DNA of 64,000 nt from CAZMRF01 sp964568735 (GCA_964568735.1 CAZMRF010000012.1:1-64000), one strand, 5' to 3'. Positions 15,171-24,638 are shown, counted from the stretch's first letter. Translations and numbers: made by a program. The notes: generated from the letters alone by a model not told the origin.

Positions 15171-15620
15171 TCAGAAGATCTCGACGTCGAAGAGATCCTT
15201 GAGGGCTCCGTAGGCCTCGTCTCCGCTCGCCACGAGCCTTCCCTCGGGGTCGTAGATCTCCATGTAGGGCAGGGCGGTGATCGACCTCTGCTTCACGACG
15301 TCCGTGGTCCAGTCCACGATGTCGACCTTGCGCACGGCGACGTCGGGGCGGTCGGCGGCGAGGCGGCGGAGCTGGGGATCGAGCGCCCGGCAGGGGGGGC
15401 ACCAGTCGGCGTAATAGTCGAAGATGGTGTACTTTCCCGCGGCCAGGTGCTCTTTCAGCTCGAAGGCTTCGCCCTTCGAGGCCACGGCCACGTCGCCGCC
15501 GAGAATGACCTCCTCGGAGGGCGCCCGGGTCGCGACGAAGGCACCATAGGCCAGCGCCACCCCGACGCCGATCAGGATCAGGGTGAGGAGGGGGGGACTG
15601 AGCTTCGTGAAGGCGCTCAT
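15171..15620 (-). CDS. Membrane-anchored thioredoxin-like protein (CPPC)
   Basis: A 149-residue protein with one N-terminal membrane segment (LLTLILIGVGVALAYGAFVA) and a thioredoxin fold with active site DYYADWCPPCRALDPQL and cis-Pro loop ITALPYMEIYD. CPPC is typical of thioredoxin-like proteins that reduce or exchange disulfides outside the cytoplasm, for example in cytochrome maturation. It converges on rlpA and is divergent from the secreted protein at 15747. The partner protein is unknown. Confidence 0.8.
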   Translation of the reverse strand: MSAFTKLSPPLLTLILIGVGVALAYGAFVATRAPSEEVILGGDVAVASKGEAFELKEHLAAGKYTIFDYYADWCPPCRALDPQLRRLAADRPDVAVRKVDIVDWTTDVVKQRSITALPYMEIYDPEGRLVASGDEAYGALKDLFDVEIF

Positions 15621-15746
15621 GGCTCGCCGACGATGCTAAGGGACCTCATCGGCCCCGTCAACAGCGCCCCCCGGCCCGGGTATTCCCGGCTCGCGGAGGG
15701 CGGGGGGCCGCGATCGCGCGGCCCCGCGGGTGAGAGAGCGCCGGAG

Positions 15747-16730
15747 GTGAGGCGCTCCCGGGCGCTTCGCGTCGCTCTGGTCTCCTGCATCCTCCTCTGG
15801 GCCCTGGCCTCGCCCTTCCCCGCTGCCGAGAAGTCGGCGGCCGAGCCCGTTCCGCTCACCAACGAAGACATCGTCCGGATGGTGATGTCGGGCATCGAGG
15901 AGAGCACGATCCTCGAGCGGATCCGATCCTCTCCCTGCGCCTTCGATGTCGCGCGCGACATCCTCTCCGAGCTCCGCGTGGCCAGAGTCTCCCAGCCCGT
16001 GATCGACGCGATGATCGCCAGGTCGCGAGTCCAGGCGCCGCCGGCCGCCCCCCTCCCCGAGCCCGCCGGTTCGACTGCGGCGGCGGGACCCGGCTGGATC
16101 GAGATCGTCTTCGACGTGGATCCCAACCGCGCGCCCGCCATCAGCTCCGTCGTCGCGCCGGCGCTCGTCAAGTGGCAGGACGAGGGCCAGCCGGAGGTCG
16201 AGCTTCCGGCCCGCCTGGCCTTCGTGCTGACCTGCACGGAGCCGACGCACGTCCCGGACCACTGGCAAAAGAAGACCAGGCTGTCGCCGGAACAGGTGGG
16301 CCGTCACAAGCTGCTGCTCCTGGAGGAGTCCACCGCGACGGTGGAAGGGGCGGCGCAATTCATCTACCTGCGCCTTCCCGCCTCCTGGCGCGTCGAAGAA
16401 ACGCCGGGGACGCACAAGGGAATGGTGGGGGCCGCCGTGAAGGTAGGCGATCGTGAGGAATACATCGCTCTCCACCTCGAGCCCTACAAGGACCTCGTCG
16501 TGGCGCCGGGAGAGGTGACGATCATGAAGCTCCGGATACGCTCGCCCGACGAGGCGCGCCGATCGAGGCGAAGCTTCCTTCAGCGGTCGCCGAAGGGACT
16601 GACCTCGGAGGCTGGATGGGTGGGTGATCCTCGCCTGCGGCCCACGATCAAGATCGTGGAGATCACGCCTCCCCCCTCGGCAGCGAAGGCGCCGGAGCAG
16701 ACCGTCGCCCCGGACAAGCCGCCGGAGTGA
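15747..16730 (+). CDS. Secreted protein of unknown function
   Basis: A 327-residue protein. I start at GTG 15747, preceded by AGAGAG, because it gives a signal peptide (ALRVALVSCILLWALASPFP); ATG 15633 would add a low-complexity extension. After the signal comes a helical segment (LTNEDIVRMVMSGIEESTIL and ILSELRVARVSQPVIDAMI) resembling the short helical repeat found in many Acidobacteriota surface proteins. A beta-rich domain then follows (PGWIEIVFDVDPNRAPAISS, VEGAAQFIYLRLP). The C-terminus is Pro/Ala/Lys-rich. I cannot assign a function. It converges on the SMC gene. Confidence 0.6.
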   Translation: MRRSRALRVALVSCILLWALASPFPAAEKSAAEPVPLTNEDIVRMVMSGIEESTILERIRSSPCAFDVARDILSELRVARVSQPVIDAMIARSRVQAPPAAPLPEPAGSTAAAGPGWIEIVFDVDPNRAPAISSVVAPALVKWQDEGQPEVELPARLAFVLTCTEPTHVPDHWQKKTRLSPEQVGRHKLLLLEESTATVEGAAQFIYLRLPASWRVEETPGTHKGMVGAAVKVGDREEYIALHLEPYKDLVVAPGEVTIMKLRIRSPDEARRSRRSFLQRSPKGLTSEAGWVGDPRLRPTIKIVEITPPPSAAKAPEQTVAPDKPPE

Positions 16731-16806
16731 GGGGGAGCTTCGGCCCGCCAGTGGGCCACGCTGCGCATCTCGCGCGCGGGATCGACGCTGGATCTCGGTT
16801 TTCGGT

Positions 16807-19800
16807 TCAGGCTTCGGGCGGGGGTGGCGTCTTGGGCGGCACGCGAGTGGTTCGCCCGTTGCCGCGATGGCGCGCGGCCAGCTCTTCGGGAAGCGAGCGC
16901 ACGGCCTCCCTGCGGGCCTCGGGGGATCCCATGACCACGGAGATCGCGCGGGAGACGCCCGGCTCCTCCATCGTCACGCCGTAGAGCATCGCCGCCTCCT
17001 CCATCGTCCTGCGGCTGTGCGTGATGACGATGAACTGGACCTCCTCCGACATGGTCTTGAGGAGGGAGACGTAGCGGGCCACGTTCAGCTCGTCGAGCGC
17101 GGCGTCCACCTCGTCGAGCAGGCAGAAGGGCGAGGGCGAGTAGCGGAAGATGGCGAAGAGGAGGGATAGCGCTGTCAGCGCCTTCTCTCCCCCGGAGAGC
17201 AGCCCGATGCTCTGGAGCCTCTTTCCCGGCGGCTGCGCGGTGATCTCCAGGCCGGCCTCGAGGATGTCCGGATCCTCCCCCTCCTCCACGGCCAGGCGGA
17301 GGTCGGCCCGGCCGCCGCGGAAGAGGATGCTGTAGATCTCGGCGAAGTTCGTGCGGATGCTCTCGAAGGCCGTCGTGAAGCGCTCCCGGGACTGCCGGTT
17401 AATTCTGGAAATCGTCTCCCGCAGGGAACGGATCGAATCTTCGAGGTCCTTCCTCTGGGCCGCGATGAAGGCGTGGCGCTCCTCGAGCTCACGGAACTGC
17501 TCCATGGCCATGAGGTTGACCGGCCCCATCCGGTCCCGGCGGGCCTTCCACTCGGCGAGCTCCGATTCCACTTCGGGGACGTTCCGGGCCTTCTCCTCGG
17601 CCGTGAGCGAGGCGGTGGCACTGGCGAGGTCGCCCCATCCTTTCTCCGCCACCCGGGCATCCAGGTGGCGCCGGTCCCCCGCGAGGCGCTCCTCCGCGAT
17701 CTCGATCTCGTGCATCGCCTCCCGGGCCGCCTCCAGCCCCGCGCGGGCGCGAGAGAGGTCCGACTCGAGCGCTTCGAGCTGCTGGCGCCGCTCTTCCGCC
17801 GCGGCTCGCGAGGATGAAACCGCTCCCTCGGCCAGGATCCGCTCGGCCATCCGATCGGAGAGGGTCAGCGCGTCGGCCTCGGCGCGCCGCGCCGCCTCCT
17901 GCCCTCGCGCAACCCAGCTCTCGCGCTCGGCGCGCTGGGCCGCAAGCCTCCTCTCCAGCTCCCGGCCCGTGGAGGCGTGGTGCTCGAATTCCGCCTCGAT
18001 GGAGGCCTGGCCCACGCGCGCCGCCGCTGCCTTCTCCCTGAGAAGAGCGAGGTCCTCCTGCCGGCGCCCCAGGGCCGACCGGAGATCCTCGACCGCCCCG
18101 ACCAGGGACTCGGCCCGCCGGCGCGTCTCCTCCTCCAGGTGCAATCCCCCCGTGAGGCGGCGCTCCGCGGCGAGCATGCCCTGGCGCGCCGCGGCGAGAT
18201 CCTCGCGCAATCGCTCGGACTCACCCGCCTGCGCTTCTTCTCTCAGCTTCAGGCGGGTCGCCTCGGCCCCGAGCGCCTCGCCTTTCTGCTCCAGCCCCTC
18301 GAGACTGCGCGAGAGATCCTCGCACCGCCTGCGCCACTCCTCCGCGGCCGCCCGGAGCGTCGCCACGCGGGCGCGGGCCCTCTCGAGGGCGCCGCCCAGC
18401 TCTTCGAGCTGTGTGCGCGAGCGCTCCGACTCCGCCGAGAGGCGTTCCATCAGGCGCTTCAGCGTCATGACGCCTGCCTCTTCGGGCAGCTCGGCACCCC
18501 CTTCGATCCATCCGTCCCGCGACAGGAGGTCCCCCTGATGCGTGACGACGTCGAACTCCGGGGCCTCCCGCCGGAGCCGGGCCGCTTCGTCGAGGTCGCG
18601 GGCGACGAGGACGCGGCTGAGCCGCGCCCGGACGGGCCCGAGCGACGAAATCCGCGGGCCGAGCAGATCCGCCAGCGTCGGCGCGCCTCCTGCGCGCGCC
18701 TCGGGGAAAGCTCCGCTCTCCGCCGCCTCTTCCGGGATGACGACCGCGCGCCCGCGGCCATCCCGCTTCAAGTCCTGGAGGAAGGAGAGGGCCTGTGAGC
18801 GGCTCGAGGTCACGAAGCCGCGGAGCAGCCCTCGCAGCGCCGCGTCCACGGCGCGGTCCAGCTCCTCTGAGGGGAAGATCTCGTCCTTGAGCAGGCGCAG
18901 GGGGCCCGCGGCCGCCCCCGCGAGGGCGGCGAGCTCGGACTGCTCCAGCTCCTCGAGCGCTTCCATGCGCTCGCCGATCCCTTCGAGGAGCCCGCGCTTC
19001 TGCTCACGCTCGACGAGGAGGCCTTCGCTGCGCGAAGTCTCCATGGCGAGGAGCCTGGAGGCGGCATCGGCCTCCCTTCGCGCATGCGCGAGGCCGGCCC
19101 GCGACTCGGCGAGCTTCTCCTCGTGCCGTGAGCGGCTCGCGCCGAGGCTCGCGGCATCCGCGTGGATGCCGTCGCCGTCCCGCGTCAGCCGTTCGGAGTC
19201 CGTCTCGAGCCGCGCGAGGAGATCCTGGAGCCTTCGGATCTCGCTGCGGGCGGAGCTGACCTCGGAGGCGAGCCCCACGAGATCCTCGCGCGCCACGGCG
19301 AGATCTCCCTCGTCGGACTGCAGCGCCGACGCTTCCAGGCGCAGGAGCGTCTCCGCCCGCTGCAGCGCCTCCTCGATCTCGTGGTATCCCGTTGCGGCTT
19401 CCTCGCGCTGGCGGGCCAGCAGCGCTCCGCGCTCGGCAGCCTCGTGCTGCTTGCCGCCGATCTCGGCGACCTCCCGGTCCGAGCGCTCGATCTGGGCCCG
19501 GGCCGAGGCATCCTGCTCCCGCGCCCGCTCGACGCTCGTGCGAAGGGCGTCGATCGTCCGATCCAGCTCGTGGAGGAGGTCGCGGGCCCGCTGGTGCTCA
19601 AGGCTCTCGCGCGCGGCGGCTTCCCTGGCGGATTGCAGCGCGGCCTCGGCCGCGCCCAGCGCCGCCGCCGCCCGGCTCTCCTCCGCTTCGCCGTCCTGCC
19701 GGCGCCGGCCGAGCTCCGCCTCGGAGACCGCGAGGTGCACCGACTCGTGGTGAAAGAGCACGCGCTCGGCGCGGTCGATCCCTTCGGTGATCCGCGCATA

Positions 19801-20511
19801 GGCGCGGGCCCTCGCGGCCTGGCGCTTCAGGGAGCCGATCTGCCGCTCGAGCTCCACGACGATGTCATGGATCCGGGCGAGGTTCGCCTCGGTCGCCTCG
19901 AGCTTCGTCTGAGCCTGCCGCTTGCGGATCTTGTAGAGCGCGATCCCGGCCGCCTCCTCGATGAGGACCCGGCGATCCGCGGGCCTCGCCGTGATGACCC
20001 GATCGATCTTCCCCTGCTCGATGATCGAGTAGACGCCCGTGCCAACCCCCAGCCCGGCCAGCAGCTCCTGGATGTCCCGGAGGCGGCGCTTCTCCCCGTC
20101 GATGAGGTATTCGCTCTCGCCGCTGCGGAAGAGGCGGCGCGTGATCCGGATGGGCTCCCTCTCGACGGGTGCGCCTTCATCGTGGCCGTTGCCGGCCTCG
20201 CCCTCGGCGGCATCCCCGGCGCCTTCGGCCGGGCTCGCGCGGAGGCCGGGCTCGCTGAGCACCAGCGTGACCTCGGCCATCCCGACGGGCCTGCGGTTCT
20301 CGGTGCCGTTGAAGATCACGTCGCCCATGTGCTCGGCGCGCAGCGTCTTCGAGCTTCTCTCGCCGATGACCCAGTTGATGGCGTCGGCGATGTTGCTCTT
20401 GCCGCAGCCGTTGGGGCCGACGACCGCGGTGATCCCGGATCCGAACGTGAACTCGGTGGCGCTCACGAACGACTTGAAGCCGTTCATCTCGATTTTTTCG
20501 AGCCTGACCAT
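16807..20511 (-). CDS. smc: Chromosome partition protein SMC
   Basis: A 1234-residue SMC ATPase, the core of bacterial condensin. It has the N-terminal Walker A (VVGPNGCGKSNIADAINWV), two long coiled coils rich in Glu/Arg/Ala/Leu, a central hinge near residues 500-660 (PTLADLLGPRISSLGPVRAR, then VVTHQGDLLSRDGWIEGG), and at the C-terminus the signature LLSGGEKALTALSLLFAIFR and Walker B CLLDEVDAALDELN. ATG 20511 is chosen because GAGGG lies 9 bases upstream; ATG 20520 is possible. ScpA and ScpB are not in this window. Confidence 0.96.
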   Translation of the reverse strand: MVRLEKIEMNGFKSFVSATEFTFGSGITAVVGPNGCGKSNIADAINWVIGERSSKTLRAEHMGDVIFNGTENRRPVGMAEVTLVLSEPGLRASPAEGAGDAAEGEAGNGHDEGAPVEREPIRITRRLFRSGESEYLIDGEKRRLRDIQELLAGLGVGTGVYSIIEQGKIDRVITARPADRRVLIEEAAGIALYKIRKRQAQTKLEATEANLARIHDIVVELERQIGSLKRQAARARAYARITEGIDRAERVLFHHESVHLAVSEAELGRRRQDGEAEESRAAAALGAAEAALQSAREAAARESLEHQRARDLLHELDRTIDALRTSVERAREQDASARAQIERSDREVAEIGGKQHEAAERGALLARQREEAATGYHEIEEALQRAETLLRLEASALQSDEGDLAVAREDLVGLASEVSSARSEIRRLQDLLARLETDSERLTRDGDGIHADAASLGASRSRHEEKLAESRAGLAHARREADAASRLLAMETSRSEGLLVEREQKRGLLEGIGERMEALEELEQSELAALAGAAAGPLRLLKDEIFPSEELDRAVDAALRGLLRGFVTSSRSQALSFLQDLKRDGRGRAVVIPEEAAESGAFPEARAGGAPTLADLLGPRISSLGPVRARLSRVLVARDLDEAARLRREAPEFDVVTHQGDLLSRDGWIEGGAELPEEAGVMTLKRLMERLSAESERSRTQLEELGGALERARARVATLRAAAEEWRRRCEDLSRSLEGLEQKGEALGAEATRLKLREEAQAGESERLREDLAAARQGMLAAERRLTGGLHLEEETRRRAESLVGAVEDLRSALGRRQEDLALLREKAAAARVGQASIEAEFEHHASTGRELERRLAAQRAERESWVARGQEAARRAEADALTLSDRMAERILAEGAVSSSRAAAEERRQQLEALESDLSRARAGLEAAREAMHEIEIAEERLAGDRRHLDARVAEKGWGDLASATASLTAEEKARNVPEVESELAEWKARRDRMGPVNLMAMEQFRELEERHAFIAAQRKDLEDSIRSLRETISRINRQSRERFTTAFESIRTNFAEIYSILFRGGRADLRLAVEEGEDPDILEAGLEITAQPPGKRLQSIGLLSGGEKALTALSLLFAIFRYSPSPFCLLDEVDAALDELNVARYVSLLKTMSEEVQFIVITHSRRTMEEAAMLYGVTMEEPGVSRAISVVMGSPEARREAVRSLPEELAARHRGNGRTTRVPPKTPPPPEA

Positions 20512-20562
20512 CCGGGTCATCCCTCGTCGCCGGCGCTCGCCGGGCACGGCGAAAAACGGCTC

Positions 20563-20571
20563 ATCCTACCA
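20563..20571 (-). promoter_or_regulatory. Extended -10 promoter element of smc
   Basis: On the minus strand TGGTAGGAT (TG then n then TAGGAT) ends at 20563. It is followed by CGTTTTTCG (20558-20550), a string also found after the -10-like element of the gene starting at 22316. Confidence 0.4.
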
Positions 20572-20620
20572 CAGTTGGGGTGCCCTTCTTCCCCGGGCAC
20601 CATATGTGGGAGATGATGGC

Positions 20621-21655
20621 TCAGAACGAGCGCGCGGCGATGAAGTCGCAGACGTCGCTCAGGGATCGGCGGGCCGGGGAGTCGGGGAAGCTCGAGAGAC
20701 ATGAGCGCGCCTCCTCGCAGTAGCGCAGCGCCGCGACCCGCGTGCGCTCGAGCGTTCCCTCGTGCTCCATCGCCTCGACGATGGACTCCAGGCTGACCCT
20801 GTCGAAGCTCCGATCCTCGAGAACCGAGCGGACCATCTCCAGGTGCCGCTCCTCCCCGCGCTCGAGCAGGTAGATCAGCGGGAGCGTGACGCGCCCTTCC
20901 CGCAGGTCGTTGGCGACGGGCTTGCCGAGAATCCGCGAATCCGCGGTGAAATCGAGGAGATCGTCGACGATCTGGTAGGCCATCCCCAGGCTCAGGCCGA
21001 ATCGCCCGAGGGCGCCCACCCTGACGGCGTCCTGCCCGCCCAGGACGGCCGCCACCTGCGCGCATCCCGAGAAGAGCAGGGCGGTCTTGCGGCGCATGAC
21101 GTCGAGGTACTCCGCCTCGGTGACGTCATGACGGCCGTTGATCTGCGACTGGACGATCTCGCCTTCGATCATCTCGAGGGTGATGTCGCAGAGGATCTTC
21201 ACCAGCCTCAAGTCGTCCGCCGAGAGCGCCGAGTTCATCGCGCGCAGGTAGAGGTGGTCCCCGACGAGGACCGTGAGGTGATTGCCCCAGCGTTCGTGAA
21301 CCGTGGATCTTCCGCGCCTCAACGCGGAGCCGTCGATCACATCGTCATGGAGGAGGGTCGCGGTGTGGATCAGCTCGAAGACGGTGGCGAAGAGCACGTG
21401 CCGATCGCCCCGGTACCCCGTGAGCCTCGAGCAGAGCAGGAGGAGCGCCGGGCGGATCCTCTTGCCTCCGCCTTCCGAGAGGTAGCGTCCTATCGCGCCG
21501 AGGATCTCGACGTTGGAGCCCAGCCGTTCCCCCAGGTCGCGCTCGACGCGGAGGAGGTCCTTCTCGACGGGCGCGAGGATGTCGGCGAGGGAGGGTGGAG
21601 TCGACGCCTTGCGGGCGGGCGCCGCTTCCCTCGCGCGGGCCGGCTCAGACACCAT
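20621..21655 (-). CDS. Polyprenyl diphosphate synthase (octaprenyl/heptaprenyl type)
   Basis: A 344-residue trans-prenyltransferase that extends farnesyl or geranyl diphosphate with isopentenyl diphosphate to make the side chain of respiratory quinones. The two Asp-rich motifs are present: LLHDDVIDGSALRRGRST and AYQIVDDLLDFTADS; the GGGKRIRPALLLL substrate loop is also clear. ATG 21655 overlaps the end of the upstream gene by 11 bases. Chain length cannot be read with confidence from sequence. It precedes smc by about 100 bases on the same strand but smc has its own promoter-like element. Confidence 0.92.
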   Translation of the reverse strand: MVSEPARAREAAPARKASTPPSLADILAPVEKDLLRVERDLGERLGSNVEILGAIGRYLSEGGGKRIRPALLLLCSRLTGYRGDRHVLFATVFELIHTATLLHDDVIDGSALRRGRSTVHERWGNHLTVLVGDHLYLRAMNSALSADDLRLVKILCDITLEMIEGEIVQSQINGRHDVTEAEYLDVMRRKTALLFSGCAQVAAVLGGQDAVRVGALGRFGLSLGMAYQIVDDLLDFTADSRILGKPVANDLREGRVTLPLIYLLERGEERHLEMVRSVLEDRSFDRVSLESIVEAMEHEGTLERTRVAALRYCEEARSCLSSFPDSPARRSLSDVCDFIAARSF

Positions 21656-22316
21656 GACCCTCGGCGCCCTCGGCGAGCCCCTGGACCGGCTCGAAGCGCC
21701 GGTAGCCGAGCGGGACGCCATCGCGGAAGAAATAGACGATCCCGCGCGTGTGGTACCACCACTCTTCACGCGGACCCTCGGGCCCCGCGCCCGTCATCTG
21801 GCGCTCGGGGAGGCCGAGGCTGCGCAGGATCTTCGCCATCTCGGAATCCTCACCGGCGCCCTCGATGCGGCGCTTCACCTCGGGCCAGTCGGGATTCTCC
21901 AGAAGCTCGACGTCCACGATGAGCGCCGTCCCGGATTTCAGGAGCCGCGTGATCTCGCGATCCTCGGGGGCGAGGAAGCGCACCCGGTCGAAGGTCTCCG
22001 GATCGTGGAAGCGGAGGAAGTAGTCGTCGTAGGAGCGGTCCTTCGGGATGCGCAGCTCGTAGAAGCCGTTCTCGTCGGTGGCCGTCCTCGCGGCCTCGGC
22101 GACCTGGCCTCCCGACGAGAATCTCCCGACCGAGAGGGAGCGGCGCGTCTTCAAGAGGCGCACCGGAGAGCCGCTCACGCCGACCGCCCCGGAGTCGACG
22201 ATCCGCCCGCTGACGTGGATCTCCTTCTCGGCGGCGATCCCCGCCGCCGCTCCCTGGAGGAGGAGCCCGAGGGCGCCCGCCAGCAGCGCGACGCGGGACA
22301 GGAGAGTTCTGCTCAC
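21645..22316 (-). CDS. Exported protein with a carboxypeptidase-regulatory-like domain
   Basis: A 223-residue protein with a signal peptide (LLSRVALLAGALGLLLQGAA). The N-terminal half resembles a CarboxypepD-regulatory/Ig-like beta-sandwich (IHVSGRIVDSGAVGVSGSPV then TATDENGFYELRIPKDRSYD). The C-terminal half (EVKRRIEGAGEDSEMAKILR, LPERQMTGAGPEGPREEWWY, RGIVYFFRDGVPLGYRRFEP) resembles an SmpA/BamE-like or DUF3192-like two-layer segment. Function is unknown. It overlaps the prenyltransferase gene by 11 bases, suggesting co-transcription. Confidence 0.6.
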   Translation of the reverse strand: MSRTLLSRVALLAGALGLLLQGAAAGIAAEKEIHVSGRIVDSGAVGVSGSPVRLLKTRRSLSVGRFSSGGQVAEAARTATDENGFYELRIPKDRSYDDYFLRFHDPETFDRVRFLAPEDREITRLLKSGTALIVDVELLENPDWPEVKRRIEGAGEDSEMAKILRSLGLPERQMTGAGPEGPREEWWYHTRGIVYFFRDGVPLGYRRFEPVQGLAEGAEGHGV

Positions 22317-22485
22317 GATGCTCCGGCTCAGGCCGTCACCGGCCCTGCGAGCGGCCGTCCACGGGATGGCGATAGAGGATCAAGTTCGGGTGGTCCAGCC
22401 GATCCTGATGCTGCGTGGCCGAAAAACGGGCCGATTCTACACCACCCGGGCGGAGCACGGGCAACCGCGCATTCAACGACGCGGG

Positions 22486-23238
22486 CTACGAGTCCGTCCC
22501 GGCGCTCTGGTCGATCACCTCGGTTCCCGGAGGGGGGGTGAAGGTGAAGAAGCCCTCCGGAAGCTGCGGATCCAGCTCGACGCGCTCGAGGATCATCGTG
22601 ATCCGATTCCCCATTCCGTCCACGGCCGTGATCCGGTGGAGCATGAGGCTTCGGGTATCGAACTCAATCTGGAGCTCCTCGTACTCCTCGCGCGGCGTGC
22701 GTGGCACGAGCCGGAGCAGCACGTCACCCGCGCGGCTCACCCCCTCGGCGCTCGCCTCGAGAGCGACGAATTGATCCTCCAGCTTTCCCCCCGCCAGGAC
22801 GGAGAAGGCTCCCCCCTCCCTCCACTCGGCCACCGAACCCCGGTAGACCAGGCGCTGCTCCGGCAGGTGGAGCCAGGTGTTCCGGCCATCGCTGACGGCG
22901 GTCTTCCTCTCGGGCTTCATGTACTCCCACCGGATGAGGTCGGGACGGCTGATGGCGAAGGTTCCCTCCTCTGCCTGTGGAATGCCGAGGCCCGAAGAGG
23001 TGAAGGTCTGCACGAAGCGCCCCCGCAGGGACCTGGTCTGCTGGAGCCGCTCGTCGAGGCGATGGAGGACCTCCGCCGCCTCGGCCTCGCGAGGTTGAGG
23101 TGGCTCCGACGCGGAGGCCGGGGCCGCCCATGCAAGGAGCGCGGCCGCGGCCCCGGCGACTCTCCGCCACCGCCGTCGTGGTCCTGGCTCGATCTGCGGG
23201 CTCGGGCCGGGCCCCCCTGGGGCTTCCATGCAGGCCAT
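22486..23238 (-). CDS. lolA: Outer-membrane lipoprotein carrier LolA
   Basis: A 250-residue periplasmic chaperone that carries lipoproteins from the LolCDE complex to the outer membrane. It has a signal peptide (RVAGAAAALLAWAAPASASE) and the LolA fold signatures: LQQTRSLRGRFVQTFTS, GTFAISRPDLIRWEYMKPER, TWLHLPEQRLVY, and LRLVPRTPREEYEELQIEFD. The C-terminal EGFFTFTPPPGTEVID is the usual end. No lolB, C, D or E gene is adjacent. The gene at 23319 is divergent. Confidence 0.9.
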   Translation of the reverse strand: MACMEAPGGPGPSPQIEPGPRRRWRRVAGAAAALLAWAAPASASEPPQPREAEAAEVLHRLDERLQQTRSLRGRFVQTFTSSGLGIPQAEEGTFAISRPDLIRWEYMKPERKTAVSDGRNTWLHLPEQRLVYRGSVAEWREGGAFSVLAGGKLEDQFVALEASAEGVSRAGDVLLRLVPRTPREEYEELQIEFDTRSLMLHRITAVDGMGNRITMILERVELDPQLPEGFFTFTPPPGTEVIDQSAGTDS

Positions 23239-23254
23239 CTTAGTTCAGGGCCGG

Positions 23255-23284
23255 TTGCCGGACCGCCATGCATCGTGATAGGGT
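23255..23284 (+). promoter_or_regulatory. Promoter of the SPFH-TPR gene
   Basis: TTGCCG (23255-23260) and TAGGGT (23279-23284) are spaced by 18 bases, about 35 bases upstream of the ATG. The -35 is the same TTGCCG seen before the genes at 3267 and 33786. Confidence 0.4.
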
Positions 23285-23318
23285 CCGCCTCCCCTCCGGT
23301 CGTATCGGCTGCTGAACC

Positions 23319-24545
23319 ATGAAGACCTACCTCGTGATGGGCGCGGCCGCGGCCGCAATCCTGCTCGTCCTGGCGGCGTCCATGCTCACGTGGATTCCGG
23401 CCGGGCATGTCGGCGTGTCGGGACGGGGCAGCCTCGCTGCGAGCCTCTCCCCCGGACTGCACTGGCACGCGCCCTTCGCGCCCTCCCCGGCCACGTATTC
23501 CTTGAGCCTGGGGCCCGTTCCCGGCGAGGCTCCGCTCCGATGCTCGGATGGGAGCACCTACAAGGTGATCTTCGAGGTGAGCGGCCGCCTCGACCCCGCC
23601 CGCGCCCCGGCATTCCACGAGGTCGCGGCGGACAATGGCGTGGAGCGGGTCCTGACCCAGGGCGCAGGCCACGGGATCGCCGGAGCGGCCGCCTCCCGGC
23701 CTCCGGAGGCTCTGGCCACCGGCGAGCTCCTGCCGGCCGCGCGGGCGGAAGCTGCCCGGCTCCTCGATCACGTGGGTGTGACGGACGTTCAGCTCTCGCT
23801 CCGCCTCGAATCGCCCGAGAGCCTCCTCAACCTCGCCCGAACGCTGGCGCGGCAGGGGCGCGGCGGACTCGTGCGGCCTCTGGCGGAGGCCGCGCTCGAA
23901 GGGGGAAGCCGCACGTGGGAGACGCACACGGCGCTCGGCCTCGCGAAAGAAGCCGAGCGGGACCTGCGCGGGGCTGAGAGCGCCTACCTCGATGCGCTCT
24001 CCCTCCTCCCGACGGCCCTCCCGCCCATGGCGGAGCTCGTCAGGATCTACACGTCCGTCGAGGAATACGACAAGCTCGAGAGACTCCTGAGCGCGGCGCT
24101 CGAGGTCGACCCGACCAGCGCCGCGCACCTTACCTGGCTGGGCGGGACCTACATGAGGCGCGGCTCCCTCGAGCAGGCCGAGGCGCTCTTCCTCAGGGCG
24201 CTGGAGCGCGATGCCGGGAACACTGTCATCCTCAACAACCTGGGGGGTGTCTACCTGATGCGCGGGCGCGGCGGGGAGGCCGTGGAGATCTTCCGCAGGG
24301 CCGTCACCGCGGCACCCGGCGATCGGCAGAGCCTCTACAACCTGGGGGTCGCTCTCAGTGCGCAGGGCGACCACGAGGAGGGGCTTCGGTACCTCTTGGA
24401 AGCCGAGCGGATCGACCCGGGCAGGAAGGCGGTTCTCGAAGCCGTCGCGGCGGCCTACCGTGGCCTCGGCCGGAGGGCCGAAGCTGACAGGTGGGAGCGG
24501 CGCGAGAGAGAGGCGCCCGCCGACGGCCGCTCTCCCGGGCCGTGA
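23319..24545 (+). CDS. SPFH/Band-7 domain fused to TPR repeats
   Basis: A 408-residue protein with one N-terminal membrane segment followed by a prohibitin/Band-7-like start (LTWIPAGHVGVSGRGSLAAS, LSPGLHWHAPF), TYKVIFEVSGRLDP and the helical end RAEAARLLDHVGVTDVQLSL typical of SPFH proteins. From about residue 165 it consists of six or so TPR units (GLAKEAERDLRGAESAYLDA, AAHLTWLGGTYMRRGSLEQA, NTVILNNLGGVYLMRGRGGE). SPFH proteins form large membrane rings; the TPR part would present a protein-binding surface. I am confident of the TPRs and fairly sure of the Band-7 part. Confidence 0.75.
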   Translation: MKTYLVMGAAAAAILLVLAASMLTWIPAGHVGVSGRGSLAASLSPGLHWHAPFAPSPATYSLSLGPVPGEAPLRCSDGSTYKVIFEVSGRLDPARAPAFHEVAADNGVERVLTQGAGHGIAGAAASRPPEALATGELLPAARAEAARLLDHVGVTDVQLSLRLESPESLLNLARTLARQGRGGLVRPLAEAALEGGSRTWETHTALGLAKEAERDLRGAESAYLDALSLLPTALPPMAELVRIYTSVEEYDKLERLLSAALEVDPTSAAHLTWLGGTYMRRGSLEQAEALFLRALERDAGNTVILNNLGGVYLMRGRGGEAVEIFRRAVTAAPGDRQSLYNLGVALSAQGDHEEGLRYLLEAERIDPGRKAVLEAVAAAYRGLGRRAEADRWERREREAPADGRSPGP

Positions 24546-24638
24546 TCCGGCGGGGTGGATTCAGATAGACATGGGCGCCGATTCCCGCTACCCTCCCACC
24601 CTTTCCGGGCCATCTGCGGAATTTGGAGATTATTCGTC

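Noticed and set aside
22917..24374. A 485-codon minus-strand frame opposite the SPFH-TPR gene
   Set aside because: No recognisable motif, and it would overlap lolA. The TPR pattern on the plus strand is unambiguous.
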